In this document: piece by piece, positions 15,369 through 22,684 of the stretch
How the letters are laid out: each line of letters opens with the position of its first letter
Position numbering within the stretch: the stretch's first letter is position 1
IMG/VR virus record: IMGVR_UViG_3300046777_000190
Location: 1 to 22,914 of that record
Reading direction: 5' to 3' (one strand)
DNA length: 22,914 nt
DNA from: a virus
The notes under the pieces: model-generated
The model's input: the letters and a program-made list of their open reading frames with translations, nothing else
What the model was told of the DNA's origin: nothing
Database searches by the model: none
Position numbers and translations under genes: made by a program

Positions 15369-16157
15369 TTATCCTTTATCCAAGAGTGGGTTCTTTTCAT
15401 AGCCAGAGAAAGCCTTTCTCCGACCGTAGTTAGGAAGGCGAATGCCCCCCTTAGCTCTCCATGCTCTGCGAGAAAGCCATCGATGCTGACGCGAAGCTTT
15501 CTGTTCAGCCTTCTCATTTGCAGCCTGACGAAGCGTATAGAAAGCAGTGCTCTTCGCTTCTTCCAGGAGCGCAGGAAAAGCCTCAGCGGGAAGATCAGGC
15601 ACGCTGTTATCCAAGCCAGACCACTGAGGATTCTTAATGCCCCAACAAGAATTCTTTCCTGTTTGTAGCACTGAATCCACTGCGCTATCCCAAGAATCCA
15701 AGACGAGGGCGGAGTCATCGAATGTAGTCCAGTACGTTGGAGCAACGTCGTTACGAATGTTGAGTTTAACGCCAGAGATATCCACAACCTGTACGTTACT
15801 GGCAGAGGAGTCCCTACCTGCACAGTGCGTAAAGAAATCCTCTGGCTGGAGGTACGAGAGTTCATCCCACTTGTCCTTAGCATCCGTACTCGTGCGCTTG
15901 TTGTACTTGATCCAGCGCAGTTCCTTGATGTTCTCAGGAAGAGCCAAAGAGGTGGGATAATCTACATCGGTAAAAGATGTGCAACTGAATCCTGTTTGCA
16001 GATGCGGCCAGTTGCGGTTAGCCATCATCTCAAGGTACGTAGTCTTTACAATCTGGGCTACTTGCTGGGCTTCTACCGTATCGTCAATCGAGTTAATAGT
16101 ATCGCCATCCATTTCGTTGAGGCAATCTTGTACGATATCCAGCAGACTTAGCTTCAT
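15369..16157 (-). CDS. Tail tubular protein A / head-tail adaptor (T7 gp11-like)
   Basis: A 262-residue protein whose N-terminus (MKLSLLDIVQDCLNEMDGD, then EAQQVAQIVKTTYLEMMANR) matches the helical adaptor family of podoviruses that forms a twelve-fold ring between portal and nozzle (T7 gp11, 196 residues). It is followed by a beta-rich middle and a basic C-terminal tail (ASRQHRWLSRRAWRAKGGIRLPNYG in outline, at about 227-250). AGGA sits six bases before the ATG. The gene is the first after the intrinsic terminator that closes the capsid cassette, so its expression relies on read-through. Confidence 0.84.
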   Translation of the reverse strand: MKLSLLDIVQDCLNEMDGDTINSIDDTVEAQQVAQIVKTTYLEMMANRNWPHLQTGFSCTSFTDVDYPTSLALPENIKELRWIKYNKRTSTDAKDKWDELSYLQPEDFFTHCAGRDSSASNVQVVDISGVKLNIRNDVAPTYWTTFDDSALVLDSWDSAVDSVLQTGKNSCWGIKNPQWSGLDNSVPDLPAEAFPALLEEAKSTAFYTLRQAANEKAEQKASRQHRWLSRRAWRAKGGIRLPNYGRRKAFSGYEKNPLLDKG

Positions 16158-16172
16158 GTTATGTCCTGAAAT

Positions 16173-16210
16173 AAAAAAGGGGTGGGAGGGATCACTCCCG
16201 CCGCACCCCT
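16173..16210 (-). terminator. Intrinsic terminator after the capsid genes
   Basis: On the minus strand AGGGGTG (16210-16204) pairs with CACCCCT (16184-16178), and an inner GGGAG/CTCCC pair extends the hairpin; a run of T (16178-16173) follows. It lies between the capsid accessory gene and the tail genes, as T7's T-phi terminator lies after gene 10. It would reduce tail gene transcription relative to capsid genes. Confidence 0.85.
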
Positions 16211-16226
16211 AATGGGTTACTCGTTA

Positions 16227-16676
16227 TTAGACTTTGAGGTACTCAATAACGAATCGACCGGAGCCCTCGTTGATCGAACCGCCGGCTACACCAATTACAA
16301 CCGTAGTCGTAGCGGTAATACCCGTCGAGAACGTACCCTTGAGAGCAGCAGCAGCAAAGCCTACACCCTTAGCCGTACCGGAGATATCGGCACTGTCCGT
16401 ACCGAGAGCCCCTTGACGACCAAAGGAGAGTGCTGCGCCTGCACCTGAGAGCGAGAGAGCCGTCTCTACTTCTACCCACGCACGAAGCGGGAGGCAGTTG
16501 AAGAGGATCGTAGTGGGAGCGTTAATGCTGTCGTTGTTGATCTTGTCAGCAGAGAACTCTACCGTCAGATAGTTCAACGCGCCTTTGCTCGCAATGTTAC
16601 CGCGAGCCCCATCGGGGATCGAGATAGCGCCATAACGAGTGTTAACGCCAAGACCGGAGCTATTTTCTTTAGCCAT
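16227..16676 (-). CDS. Beta-rich structural protein after the capsid gene (putative capsid decoration or stabilising protein)
   Basis: A 149-residue protein, rich in Gly, Ala, Ser, Thr and Val, with alternating beta-strand patterns (TTTVVIGVAGGSINEGSGRF near the C-terminus) and almost no charged helices, consistent with a jelly-roll or beta-sandwich surface protein. It has the strongest Shine-Dalgarno of the late operon (AGGAGG at 16690-16685), sits directly downstream of the major capsid gene and just before the terminator, so it should be made in large amounts with the capsid. A capsid decoration, stabilising or head-fibre role fits; no family motif is recognised. Confidence 0.6.
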   Translation of the reverse strand: MAKENSSGLGVNTRYGAISIPDGARGNIASKGALNYLTVEFSADKINNDSINAPTTILFNCLPLRAWVEVETALSLSGAGAALSFGRQGALGTDSADISGTAKGVGFAAAALKGTFSTGITATTTVVIGVAGGSINEGSGRFVIEYLKV

Positions 16677-16691
16677 TGTGCATTCCTCCTA

Positions 16692-17027
16692 TTAAGCCGT
16701 CTTTACGGCATCGGATACAACAACGCCAAGGGTGTCCTTGCGCTGAAGACCCATGCCCCAACGAGCAGTGGTAAGGAACTCATCACGCTGCCGATCCTTG
16801 TTCCGCTCACCCTCTACCTTCGGCTGTTGACGCCAGGCATTCATCACGGGCTTGCAGTTATCGTCCGCAATGCACATGAACAGGTTAGCAACACAAGTGG
16901 TGGAAGCGGATGCCGAACCATCAACCGAAGTGCCAGCCGCTACTTGCGGAAGCAGGTTGGAAGTCCAGATGTCCCAGCCGTGGATTCGCATAACGAACTG
17001 GTGCTCGTTAGCAAAACCGTTCATCAT
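16692..17027 (-). CDS. Major capsid protein, C-terminal fragment (frameshifted)
   Basis: From ATG 17027 this frame gives 111 residues, but the coding signal continues upstream with no start codon to about 17144, giving AYVPQFGRVAVVDPVVAATF and QKKVVITSQLDRHPAYQEV ahead of MMNGFANEHQF. That extension contains the typical HK97-fold capsid phrases lost from the end of the upstream fragment. So this is the continuation of the capsid gene, one base out of phase, not an independent gene. No good ribosome site precedes ATG 17027. The last residues (VVVSDAVKTA) look like a natural C-terminus, with the next gene's strong Shine-Dalgarno shortly after. Confidence 0.8.
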   Translation of the reverse strand: MMNGFANEHQFVMRIHGWDIWTSNLLPQVAAGTSVDGSASASTTCVANLFMCIADDNCKPVMNAWRQQPKVEGERNKDRQRDEFLTTARWGMGLQRKDTLGVVVSDAVKTA

Positions 17028-17071
17028 TACTTCTTGGTACGCCGGATGACGATCAAGCTGCGAAGTGATGA

Positions 17072-17635
17072 CTACTTTCTTCTGGAAGGTAGCAGCAACA
17101 ACCGGATCAACAACAGCAACACGACCGAACTGCGGTACGTACGCATCGAGATCAGATCGTCCTCGCTCATCGTCCAGTTAGCGCCCGTAGCACGCTGGCG
17201 GTGTGCGAAACCGTTGACGAGGTTCTGGTTAGCAGCCGTCTGGCCATTGTAAGCCACTTGATAGAAGCGGCTCTCAAAGCGCTGCTGGATTGCACGGGTT
17301 GCCTCTTGGGCGCGTGCAGCCATCAGGGCCTCGATCTGCGAACCATCTTGACGAAGAATATCGGTTACGTACCAAGCATCGCCAATGTAATCGGTGATGG
17401 ACAGGGTTACGTTGCCGGTTTCGATCGCGTTATAGATAAGAGGCGAATCCTCTTCTACTTCTTGGATCGTGGCCGTACCGATAGTTTTGATGTTCAGCGT
17501 CGAACCCGCACCGAAATCCGATACATCCCGATAGAAACCTTGGGGAAGGATCGCAGTCGGCAGGGTGCGAAGGATGAACTGACTGTACTGCTGGGCTTCG
17601 ATAAACGAAGGGGTATTCAGCGTATAGTTGGACAT
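17072..17635 (-). CDS. Major capsid protein, N-terminal fragment (frameshifted)
   Basis: The open frame encodes 187 residues but only the first 165 (up to ...SEDDLISMR) look like capsid protein: MSNYTLNTPSFIEAQQYSQF, the DVSDFGAGSTLNIK strand region and VTLSITDYIGDAWYV. The last 22 are a leucine-rich out-of-frame tail ending at a TAG. Moving one base back near 17138-17146 joins it to the downstream frame and gives a protein of about 315 residues, a usual size for a podovirus capsid subunit. The position after the scaffold gene supports the call. GGAG lies six bases before the start. The frame change may be a sequencing error, a real mutation or a frameshift event. Confidence 0.85.
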   Translation of the reverse strand: MSNYTLNTPSFIEAQQYSQFILRTLPTAILPQGFYRDVSDFGAGSTLNIKTIGTATIQEVEEDSPLIYNAIETGNVTLSITDYIGDAWYVTDILRQDGSQIEALMAARAQEATRAIQQRFESRFYQVAYNGQTAANQNLVNGFAHRQRATGANWTMSEDDLISMRTYRSSVVLLLLIRLLLLPSRRK

Positions 17636-17647
17636 AGTAGTCTCCTA

Positions 17648-18361
17648 TTATGCTAGTCCGAGTTCCTTATTCACTTCCTCTTTGACCTGACGGAAGAACC
17701 CGACAACATCCTTGGTGCTTGCGCCCCACATGATATTCTCTGGTGCCTTCACCTCAGTTGCCTTCGGAGAAAGAGCCTGCGTGTTTACCGTACTCTGTAC
17801 GGAAGGAGCTGCCGCCCTCGTATCGAAGTAACCAAGAACTGCTTTAGGTGAGCGCGCAGCCAAGGCACCAAGTTCCGCTACGCTAAGACCGAGGTCATTA
17901 GCTTTTGCTTGAAGAGCATCTTGGACTTTATCTCCAAACTTCCCTTTAAGCGATTCAAGAACTTGTTCCCTATTCTGTCGTTCACGAAGAGCCTGTTCTC
18001 GCTTCTCCAGTACAGAGAGTACGATCTGCTCCTGATCCTCGACTTTCGGCATCGGGGCTTGGTCGGAACCCTTACCTTGTTCAAGGCGTTGAAGGAGTTG
18101 TTCCATCGTATCGACCTTCTTAGCAACCGTCCTGAGTTCAGCGTTCTCAGCCTCAATTCGCTGGATATGCTCCTGCGCTTTAGCTGCACCAATCAGTGCG
18201 TCCGCTACGGTCTTGTACTTAGGCTTTCCTTCAGGGTTGGTAATCGCTTGAAGGAACTCGCCGTATTCTGGCTTACCCTCTTGCTTTACCTGCGCTTCAA
18301 CTGCCGGTTGGCTAGTCTCTGCCATCTGGGCGTTGGTCGTGCCCAAGAATTCTTCAGACAT
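17648..18361 (-). CDS. Scaffolding (capsid assembly) protein
   Basis: A 237-residue, highly charged, helical protein directly upstream of the capsid gene. Residues about 60-100 and 110-160 are Glu/Gln/Lys-rich coiled coil (QRIEAENAELRTVAKK; MEQLLQRLEQGKG), the next region is Ala/Pro-rich and probably flexible, and the C-terminal helix (KDVVGFFRQVKEEVNKELG, about 217-235) resembles the capsid-binding tail of scaffold proteins. No protease motif is seen. It would guide procapsid assembly and leave before DNA packaging. It starts just after the stop of the 85-residue gene. Confidence 0.85.
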   Translation of the reverse strand: MSEEFLGTTNAQMAETSQPAVEAQVKQEGKPEYGEFLQAITNPEGKPKYKTVADALIGAAKAQEHIQRIEAENAELRTVAKKVDTMEQLLQRLEQGKGSDQAPMPKVEDQEQIVLSVLEKREQALRERQNREQVLESLKGKFGDKVQDALQAKANDLGLSVAELGALAARSPKAVLGYFDTRAAAPSVQSTVNTQALSPKATEVKAPENIMWGASTKDVVGFFRQVKEEVNKELGLA

Positions 18362-18363
18362 AT

Positions 18364-18621
18364 TTAATCCTTTCCTTGTAGGTCAATAATGCTTTGCACT
18401 TCCCGAAGCGCCCGAATATAACCGGACGCATCTGCTTGAAAGTACCCGAACCCTGCGAGTTCGTAGCATTTCGGCAGATTCCTTTCTGACTCTTTTTCCT
18501 TAATCTTTTCCTCAAGGATTCCGGTCAGAACCTCTAGAGCTTTGGCTGCTGAAACGACCTGGGACTTTCTGTCCGACTTGGCTTGATTGTCTCTAGCACC
18601 CTTGAACCAAACTGTTTTCAC
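18364..18621 (-). CDS. Small helical protein of unknown function (85 aa)
   Basis: Unrecognised. The GTG start overlaps the stop of the 38-residue gene (GTGA). The protein has a basic N-terminus (KGARDNQAKSDRKSQ), a central helix with coiled-coil character (LEVLTGILEEKIKEKESERN) and a second helix near the end (YIRALREVQSIIDL). No cysteine pair or membrane segment. It belongs to the cluster of small genes between portal and scaffold, so an assembly role is possible, but nothing in the sequence proves it. Confidence 0.7.
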   Translation of the reverse strand: MKTVWFKGARDNQAKSDRKSQVVSAAKALEVLTGILEEKIKEKESERNLPKCYELAGFGYFQADASGYIRALREVQSIIDLQGKD

Positions 18622-18734
18622 TTCTTAGCTTTTTTCTTCTTGGCCTTAGCCATTTTCATTTCAGCCATCTCTTCTTTCATCTTCTTGCCTTTCATACCTT
18701 TCATTTCTTTCTTGTGGCCGTAGTGCATGGGCAT
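18618..18734 (-). CDS. Very small Met/Lys-rich protein (38 aa)
   Basis: A 38-residue protein beginning MPMHYGHKKEMKGMKGKK and ending in AKAKKKKAKK. It contains about eight methionines and a very high share of lysine, with no acidic balance except a few Glu in the middle. GGAG at 18746-18743 lies eight bases before the ATG, and the stop overlaps the next start (GTGA), so translation is likely. It fills what would otherwise be a 126-base gap between genes. Similar small basic proteins occur in marine podophages. It may bind DNA, RNA or the acidic scaffold; that is inference. Confidence 0.68.
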   Translation of the reverse strand: MPMHYGHKKEMKGMKGKKMKEEMAEMKMAKAKKKKAKK

Positions 18735-18747
18735 TGGGTTGTCTCCT

Positions 18748-19008
18748 CTAACATTGCCAGGCTCTGAGTGATTTATTGATCCTACTATCAGGATCACGTT
18801 TAGTTTTCTCGCTGGTCAGTTTGTCTTTCATGCCTTGCATACGAGCACAAAAGGACTTACGCCTACCAGCATCCTTCTTCGTCTTAGGATTAGGCGCAGG
18901 AGGTTTTAGATTACCTCCAGTAGCTTTGTTGTAAGAGGCTCGACCTTTGGCGTTCAATCCGCCTTTAGGGTTCTTGCCTTCTTTACGCTGCCATGCAGGA
19001 GAAGCCAT
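18748..19008 (-). CDS. DUF6321-like small basic protein (86 aa)
   Basis: An 86-residue, very basic protein with the phrases SPAWQRKEGKNPKGGLNAKGR at the N-terminus and RRKSFCARMQGMKDKLTS in the second half, then DPDSRINKSLRAWQC. I recognise this as a conserved family of small proteins (DUF6321) common in phages of aquatic bacteria. Its function is unknown. The ATG shares one base with the upstream TAA stop (TAATG), so it is coupled to the HNH-like gene. High Lys/Arg content suggests nucleic-acid or scaffold binding. Confidence 0.75.
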   Translation of the reverse strand: MASPAWQRKEGKNPKGGLNAKGRASYNKATGGNLKPPAPNPKTKKDAGRRKSFCARMQGMKDKLTSEKTKRDPDSRINKSLRAWQC

Positions 19009-19283
19009 TATCGCTTTCCTCCTAGACTTCCACCCCTAGTCCTGTTAGCACTTCTGCTAACTACTCTGCGGTTGGACTTATGATTAGTGCCGCCTTCCAT
19101 CAGTTGTCTCTTGTGATCTACGTCCTTTCCGTCACCTTTAGTGACCTTCCCATCACGTAGAGCTTCTCGACGAGCCTGATTCCTGTCTGCACGGTTCTTC
19201 TTTTGTTCTGGCTGGCTATTGTACTTGCGCTGTCGGACACTATCCGCAGTCGCTGTACTTTTGTATTCGCCCTTTTTAGCCAT
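19008..19283 (-). CDS. Small HNH-like protein (91 aa)
   Basis: A 91-residue, strongly basic protein. The C-terminal half contains VDH (55-57), then LMEGGTNHKSNRRVVSRSANR: D56-H57, N71 and N80 are spaced like the D/H-N-H/N core of HNH nucleases, but there are no zinc cysteines. The N-terminal half is Lys/Arg/Gln-rich and probably disordered. Small HNH proteins next to terminase and portal genes aid packaging in some phages; here it could also be a structural relic. It is the first gene after the promoter at 19298-19326, and GGAG lies about nine bases before the start. Confidence 0.7.
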   Translation of the reverse strand: MAKKGEYKSTATADSVRQRKYNSQPEQKKNRADRNQARREALRDGKVTKGDGKDVDHKRQLMEGGTNHKSNRRVVSRSANRTRGGSLGGKR

Positions 19284-19297
19284 AGTTATAGTCTCCG

Positions 19298-19326
19298 ATT
19301 ATCGCAGAATATAGTTGACGTGTCAA
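19298..19326 (-). promoter_or_regulatory. Near-consensus sigma-70 promoter for the capsid-assembly cassette
   Basis: On the minus strand TTGACA (19326-19321) is followed after exactly 17 bases by GATAAT (19303-19298), one mismatch from the -10 consensus. It lies in a 39-base gap, one of the few in the late operon, and the portal stop codon TGA is part of the -35 element. A 5-base inverted repeat (TTGAC/GTCAA) overlaps the -35. It would let host RNA polymerase start just before the HNH-like gene. No start site has been measured. Confidence 0.7.
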
Positions 19327-21083
19327 CCAACTGGCATACCGGGAGGCATTCCGCCCTGATCCGCAGCCATCATTGCAGCATCCTCGCCTACAGCTTGCTC
19401 CTGAAGCACTGCGATGAGGCGCTGTTGCTCGGACTGCTCGATCAAAGCAATGTTGTCAGAGATCAACTGGTAGCGCTCAACACCAAAGAGATCCTCTGCC
19501 AGACGAGCCAACTGCTTGGACGATACGTGCGGAGCAATCAACTGACCAACAGGGCTATTGAACAGTCCCGTAAGGTTCTGGATAAGCTGCTGTTGACTAA
19601 AGAAGTGCCGTGCTCCTACAGGGCGCAGCTTACCATTAGCAGTGATATTCTCCTTGGTTACCGTGCTGAAGATCTGTGCGCCTAGTTCATCATCAAAGAC
19701 TCGAACAATATCGGCTGCATCCATGTTCCTGCGGGAGATTTCCAGCATGGCATTCAGGATAGGCTCCAGCATTTCTACTTCAAAGTTCTGGATCTTCTCT
19801 TGGAAGATACGGCAAGCAGTTTTCTCGCCAGGAGTACGGATACCCATAGCCTGCTTAGGTGCGCCTGCGTAGTCCTCCATTCGCTGTTCGAGAATAGCGA
19901 TTTGTGTGTCCGCAGCCAGTGCCGTAGTGTCAGGCACAAGCATAGTGACATCGCCTTCTACATCCATATGGATCTCAGCACCGGGTGCCCAGTCGAACTC
20001 CTCGATCTCTCCACGGATCTTCAGGGGAGGGAATGCAATCAGATCGAATACGTCCGCCTTGATGTTCTCAAGGTGATCGATCCTGTACTGCATGCCCACG
20101 AGATTGTGCAGCGGTCCCATGGCGTACAGGTTGTCAGGACGCAAGCGCCAACCAACGTGAGCCTTGGAGCCCTTGGGGAACCAGCTAGGATTGACTTCTT
20201 TGCGGATTACTTTCGAGCGATCAATAACCGTAATGCAATGATTCCGCAGCAGAGTATCAGTGTTAGGATCATACAGGTCACCCTCGAATTCAATCAGTTC
20301 AACATACGGGGATTGGTAGTACTCGTACAGGTTACCGAACCCATCAATGGTGTACCCAGCAGCTTTGTCGAAGTCCTCGATGCTGTACTGGCCATTAGCA
20401 ATGTCATGCCGGAACTTCATGGCTTTGGACAGAGCTTCTTTTACCCAACCTTCGTTAGGGAAGTCCTCTGCCAGCGCCTTCAACTCCCCGAGGTTCATGA
20501 TCTTCCGCGTCATCTTGGGAGAGTTCTTGAATGCAGAGGCTGCCGGATTGATCAGGATATCCAAAGGCGAGATCCGCATAACACGCGGACCCACATAGCC
20601 CGGAATCATTTCTCCTGTGAGTTGATCCTCTTTAGTTTCATTCACCCACTCAACATCCGCAAAGGCATTGCCGTAATCAATGTAGTCGTACAGAAGCTGA
20701 GAGATTGCGGTACGGAACCCACCGAGGCGAGTCTTGTTCTGCATGTAGGATTCAATGGCTTCACGCTTTGCTTTGGTAGCGTCATCCAGAGAGAAGCCTT
20801 CCCACTTCATCCACTGATCGTTAGGGAACAGAGCAGCCATGTAGTTAGCGTGCAGGTTATCCCGGATCTGGGTGAGCTTAGGCGTAGTTGTGCTGTTCCT
20901 CCAAGGAAGAGTCCTGTTGGAAGTCTTGCTTGTATCCGTAGCGAACAGATAGTTCCTGAGTTCCTTCTGTTCCTCTACCCACGGCTTACGCTGATTATGG
21001 AAGTCATTCCACATCATGTATATCTGACCAGCAAGGTTGTCCGGCCGAAGCTGGTCCCTGAGTTGTGCTACATTACCTGCCAT
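19323..21083 (-). CDS. Portal protein (head-tail connector)
   Basis: A 586-residue protein directly after the large terminase, comparable with podovirus portals (T7 gp8, 536). Typical phrases include LFPNDQWMKWEGF near residue 85, RISPLDILINP at about 170-180 and the helical stem region QEKIQNFEVEMLEPILNAML. The C-terminus is Gln/Ala-rich and ends GGMPPGMPVG. It forms the dodecameric ring through which the terminase pumps DNA. The start overlaps the terminase end by 11 bases; the stop is inside the -35 of the downstream promoter. Complete, with no oddities. Confidence 0.9.
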   Translation of the reverse strand: MAGNVAQLRDQLRPDNLAGQIYMMWNDFHNQRKPWVEEQKELRNYLFATDTSKTSNRTLPWRNSTTTPKLTQIRDNLHANYMAALFPNDQWMKWEGFSLDDATKAKREAIESYMQNKTRLGGFRTAISQLLYDYIDYGNAFADVEWVNETKEDQLTGEMIPGYVGPRVMRISPLDILINPAASAFKNSPKMTRKIMNLGELKALAEDFPNEGWVKEALSKAMKFRHDIANGQYSIEDFDKAAGYTIDGFGNLYEYYQSPYVELIEFEGDLYDPNTDTLLRNHCITVIDRSKVIRKEVNPSWFPKGSKAHVGWRLRPDNLYAMGPLHNLVGMQYRIDHLENIKADVFDLIAFPPLKIRGEIEEFDWAPGAEIHMDVEGDVTMLVPDTTALAADTQIAILEQRMEDYAGAPKQAMGIRTPGEKTACRIFQEKIQNFEVEMLEPILNAMLEISRRNMDAADIVRVFDDELGAQIFSTVTKENITANGKLRPVGARHFFSQQQLIQNLTGLFNSPVGQLIAPHVSSKQLARLAEDLFGVERYQLISDNIALIEQSEQQRLIAVLQEQAVGEDAAMMAADQGGMPPGMPVG

Positions 21084-22629
21084 ATGCTATTCCGCCCATT
21101 GTGGTCCCAAAGCCTCCGAACCTCTTGTTAAACAACGCAAGCCCGGAAGTATTCTTTACTTTCTCAGTTCGCTCTCGTGGCTTCTGAGCAATCTCTACGA
21201 TACTGGCTAGAGTATCCACTACGTCATCGTGCGCGGGTCTAGCCAAAAGGATCTCATCTTCCAGTACAGGGATGTACCCTCCACGGTAGTGCCACATTGC
21301 CTGCTGTTGGTACCGAGGTTCCAGCACCGCTGCAATGCGTTCTTCCTTTGAACCCTGGTTCCTGTTAGGCCTGTACTCATCGATCTTGAGAGAGACGCCT
21401 CCCTCTTTGAATCTCTGCTTCAGGTCATTCACGATGACTTGTTGGGCTGTTGTGACTTCTGCTCTGAGCTTCTTGAATTGCCACTTGTTGTACATACCCA
21501 CGAGCCTATCGTAGTACTCGCTGATCTTATCGCTCTTGAAGCGGTCAATATCGAGTACATAGATATCGTTAGTGGCATCAACGCCAATGACAACGATAGC
21601 CGTATAATCGGATTTTTTTGATAGACTGAACGCAAAGTCAACTCCTGCGTATACGTTGAGTCGGTTCTCTTTAAAGAACCAAGTGCCTGCTACTTGCTTA
21701 AGGAACTTCTGATCGTAGTACTGGAACCTGGATCGATCCACTCGATTGGATTCAGGATCGTTAGGGTTATTGTAGTACTGTGCATAGAACTGAGTCTTGT
21801 CTGTGTACTCAGCATAGATCCTGGAGAGGATCTTCCGATCAAAGCCAAAGCGTTTCCCGTCCGGCCTAGCCTCTCTGGGCCAAGTAAATACCCCATCAAC
21901 CTCTACAACTTCTTCCATCATATCCCAAACTGGGATGTACTTAACGATTTCATCTTTATCGTTATAGATGGCTTCCTCTTGATTAAGCCATACGCTGTAC
22001 TGATCCGAAGGATGGTACCGAGTACCCGCTGCCTTAACCATTCCACCAGCGTTCTTGATGGAGGACATCTGGGACATAGCAGCAGCAGTCTTCCTACGAC
22101 CTTCTTCAGTGTAAGCATTATCAGGAACTACTACGTCATCCGCTATGACTACATCAGCGTGCCAGCCTGTGGTGTTCGTAGTCAGGCCAGCAGTCCGGAT
22201 CGTATTGTCCCGCACCATCTCTTTAGCCCGAGCAGGATGGTCCACGTTGATTGCCGTAGTACTCCACTTGCTCCTGCGTCCCTCATCCTTATCCAGCATC
22301 TCAGGCCAGTACCTTTGGTACACTGGAGAATCAATAATGCACTTGATGGCATACAATTGATCCTCTGCCAGTTGTGCAGTAGCCGAGATGTACAGGATCG
22401 TAGTCTCAGGATGCTTCGTTATCCACCAAGCGCACCATACTGCCAGACAGTGGGACTTTTGGTGTCCCCGAGGAAGCATGATGAGTTGGTTCAGATCATT
22501 TCCTGAATGCTGCAAGAACCTGAATACCCTTTCATGGATCTCGCCATAGATCCGCATAGGGTTCACAAGTTTAGCGAAGGTACAGAGATCACTCTCTGCT
22601 GCTTCTCTCAGTTCTTGTTTAGTTGTCAT
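21073..22629 (-). CDS. terL: Terminase large subunit
   Basis: A 518-residue packaging motor. The ATPase half has a Walker A-like MLPRGHQKS at 51-59 (a glutamine replaces the usual glycine before the lysine), a Walker B VVIADD ending at 165 and a coupling motif AGTRY at 201-205. The nuclease half has GVDFAFS at 329-335, with D331 as probable metal ligand, a second strand with VLDIDRF near 358-364, and HDDVVDTLA near the C-terminus, as in the RNase H-like nuclease fold. It cuts concatemeric DNA and drives it through the portal. No clear Shine-Dalgarno lies close to ATG 22629. No small subunit gene is recognised in the window. Confidence 0.92.
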   Translation of the reverse strand: MTTKQELREAAESDLCTFAKLVNPMRIYGEIHERVFRFLQHSGNDLNQLIMLPRGHQKSHCLAVWCAWWITKHPETTILYISATAQLAEDQLYAIKCIIDSPVYQRYWPEMLDKDEGRRSKWSTTAINVDHPARAKEMVRDNTIRTAGLTTNTTGWHADVVIADDVVVPDNAYTEEGRRKTAAAMSQMSSIKNAGGMVKAAGTRYHPSDQYSVWLNQEEAIYNDKDEIVKYIPVWDMMEEVVEVDGVFTWPREARPDGKRFGFDRKILSRIYAEYTDKTQFYAQYYNNPNDPESNRVDRSRFQYYDQKFLKQVAGTWFFKENRLNVYAGVDFAFSLSKKSDYTAIVVIGVDATNDIYVLDIDRFKSDKISEYYDRLVGMYNKWQFKKLRAEVTTAQQVIVNDLKQRFKEGGVSLKIDEYRPNRNQGSKEERIAAVLEPRYQQQAMWHYRGGYIPVLEDEILLARPAHDDVVDTLASIVEIAQKPRERTEKVKNTSGLALFNKRFGGFGTTMGGIAYGR

Positions 22630-22684
22630 GCATTAAATTGCCGTTCCAGTAGATGAGGTTGTCTTTTGGTTTGTCGCGGGCCAT
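22619..22684 (-). CDS. Possible 21-residue leader ORF before the terminase
   Basis: Reads MARDKPKDNLIYWNGNLMHDN. Its ATG shares one base with the fibre stop (TGATG) and it runs 11 bases into the terminase gene. It could pass ribosomes from the fibre gene to the terminase, whose own start lacks a good Shine-Dalgarno. Too short to be certain; the 54-base gap holds nothing else that I can identify. Confidence 0.3.
   Translation of the reverse strand: MARDKPKDNLIYWNGNLMHDN

Noticed and set aside
17100-17160. Canonical -1 slippery heptamer in the capsid gene
   Set aside because: No X-XXY-YYZ heptamer is visible in the region where the two frames overlap, so programmed frameshifting is possible but not supported by a known signal.
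18626-18645. T-rich run resembling a terminator tail
   Set aside because: It is the complement of lysine codons at the end of the 38-residue Met/Lys protein and has no GC-rich hairpin before it.
19800-21131. Long plus-strand open frame of 443 codons
   Set aside because: It lies antisense to the portal gene, which has clear family features; its translation has no recognisable domain and no ribosome site, so it is a shadow of the portal reading frame.
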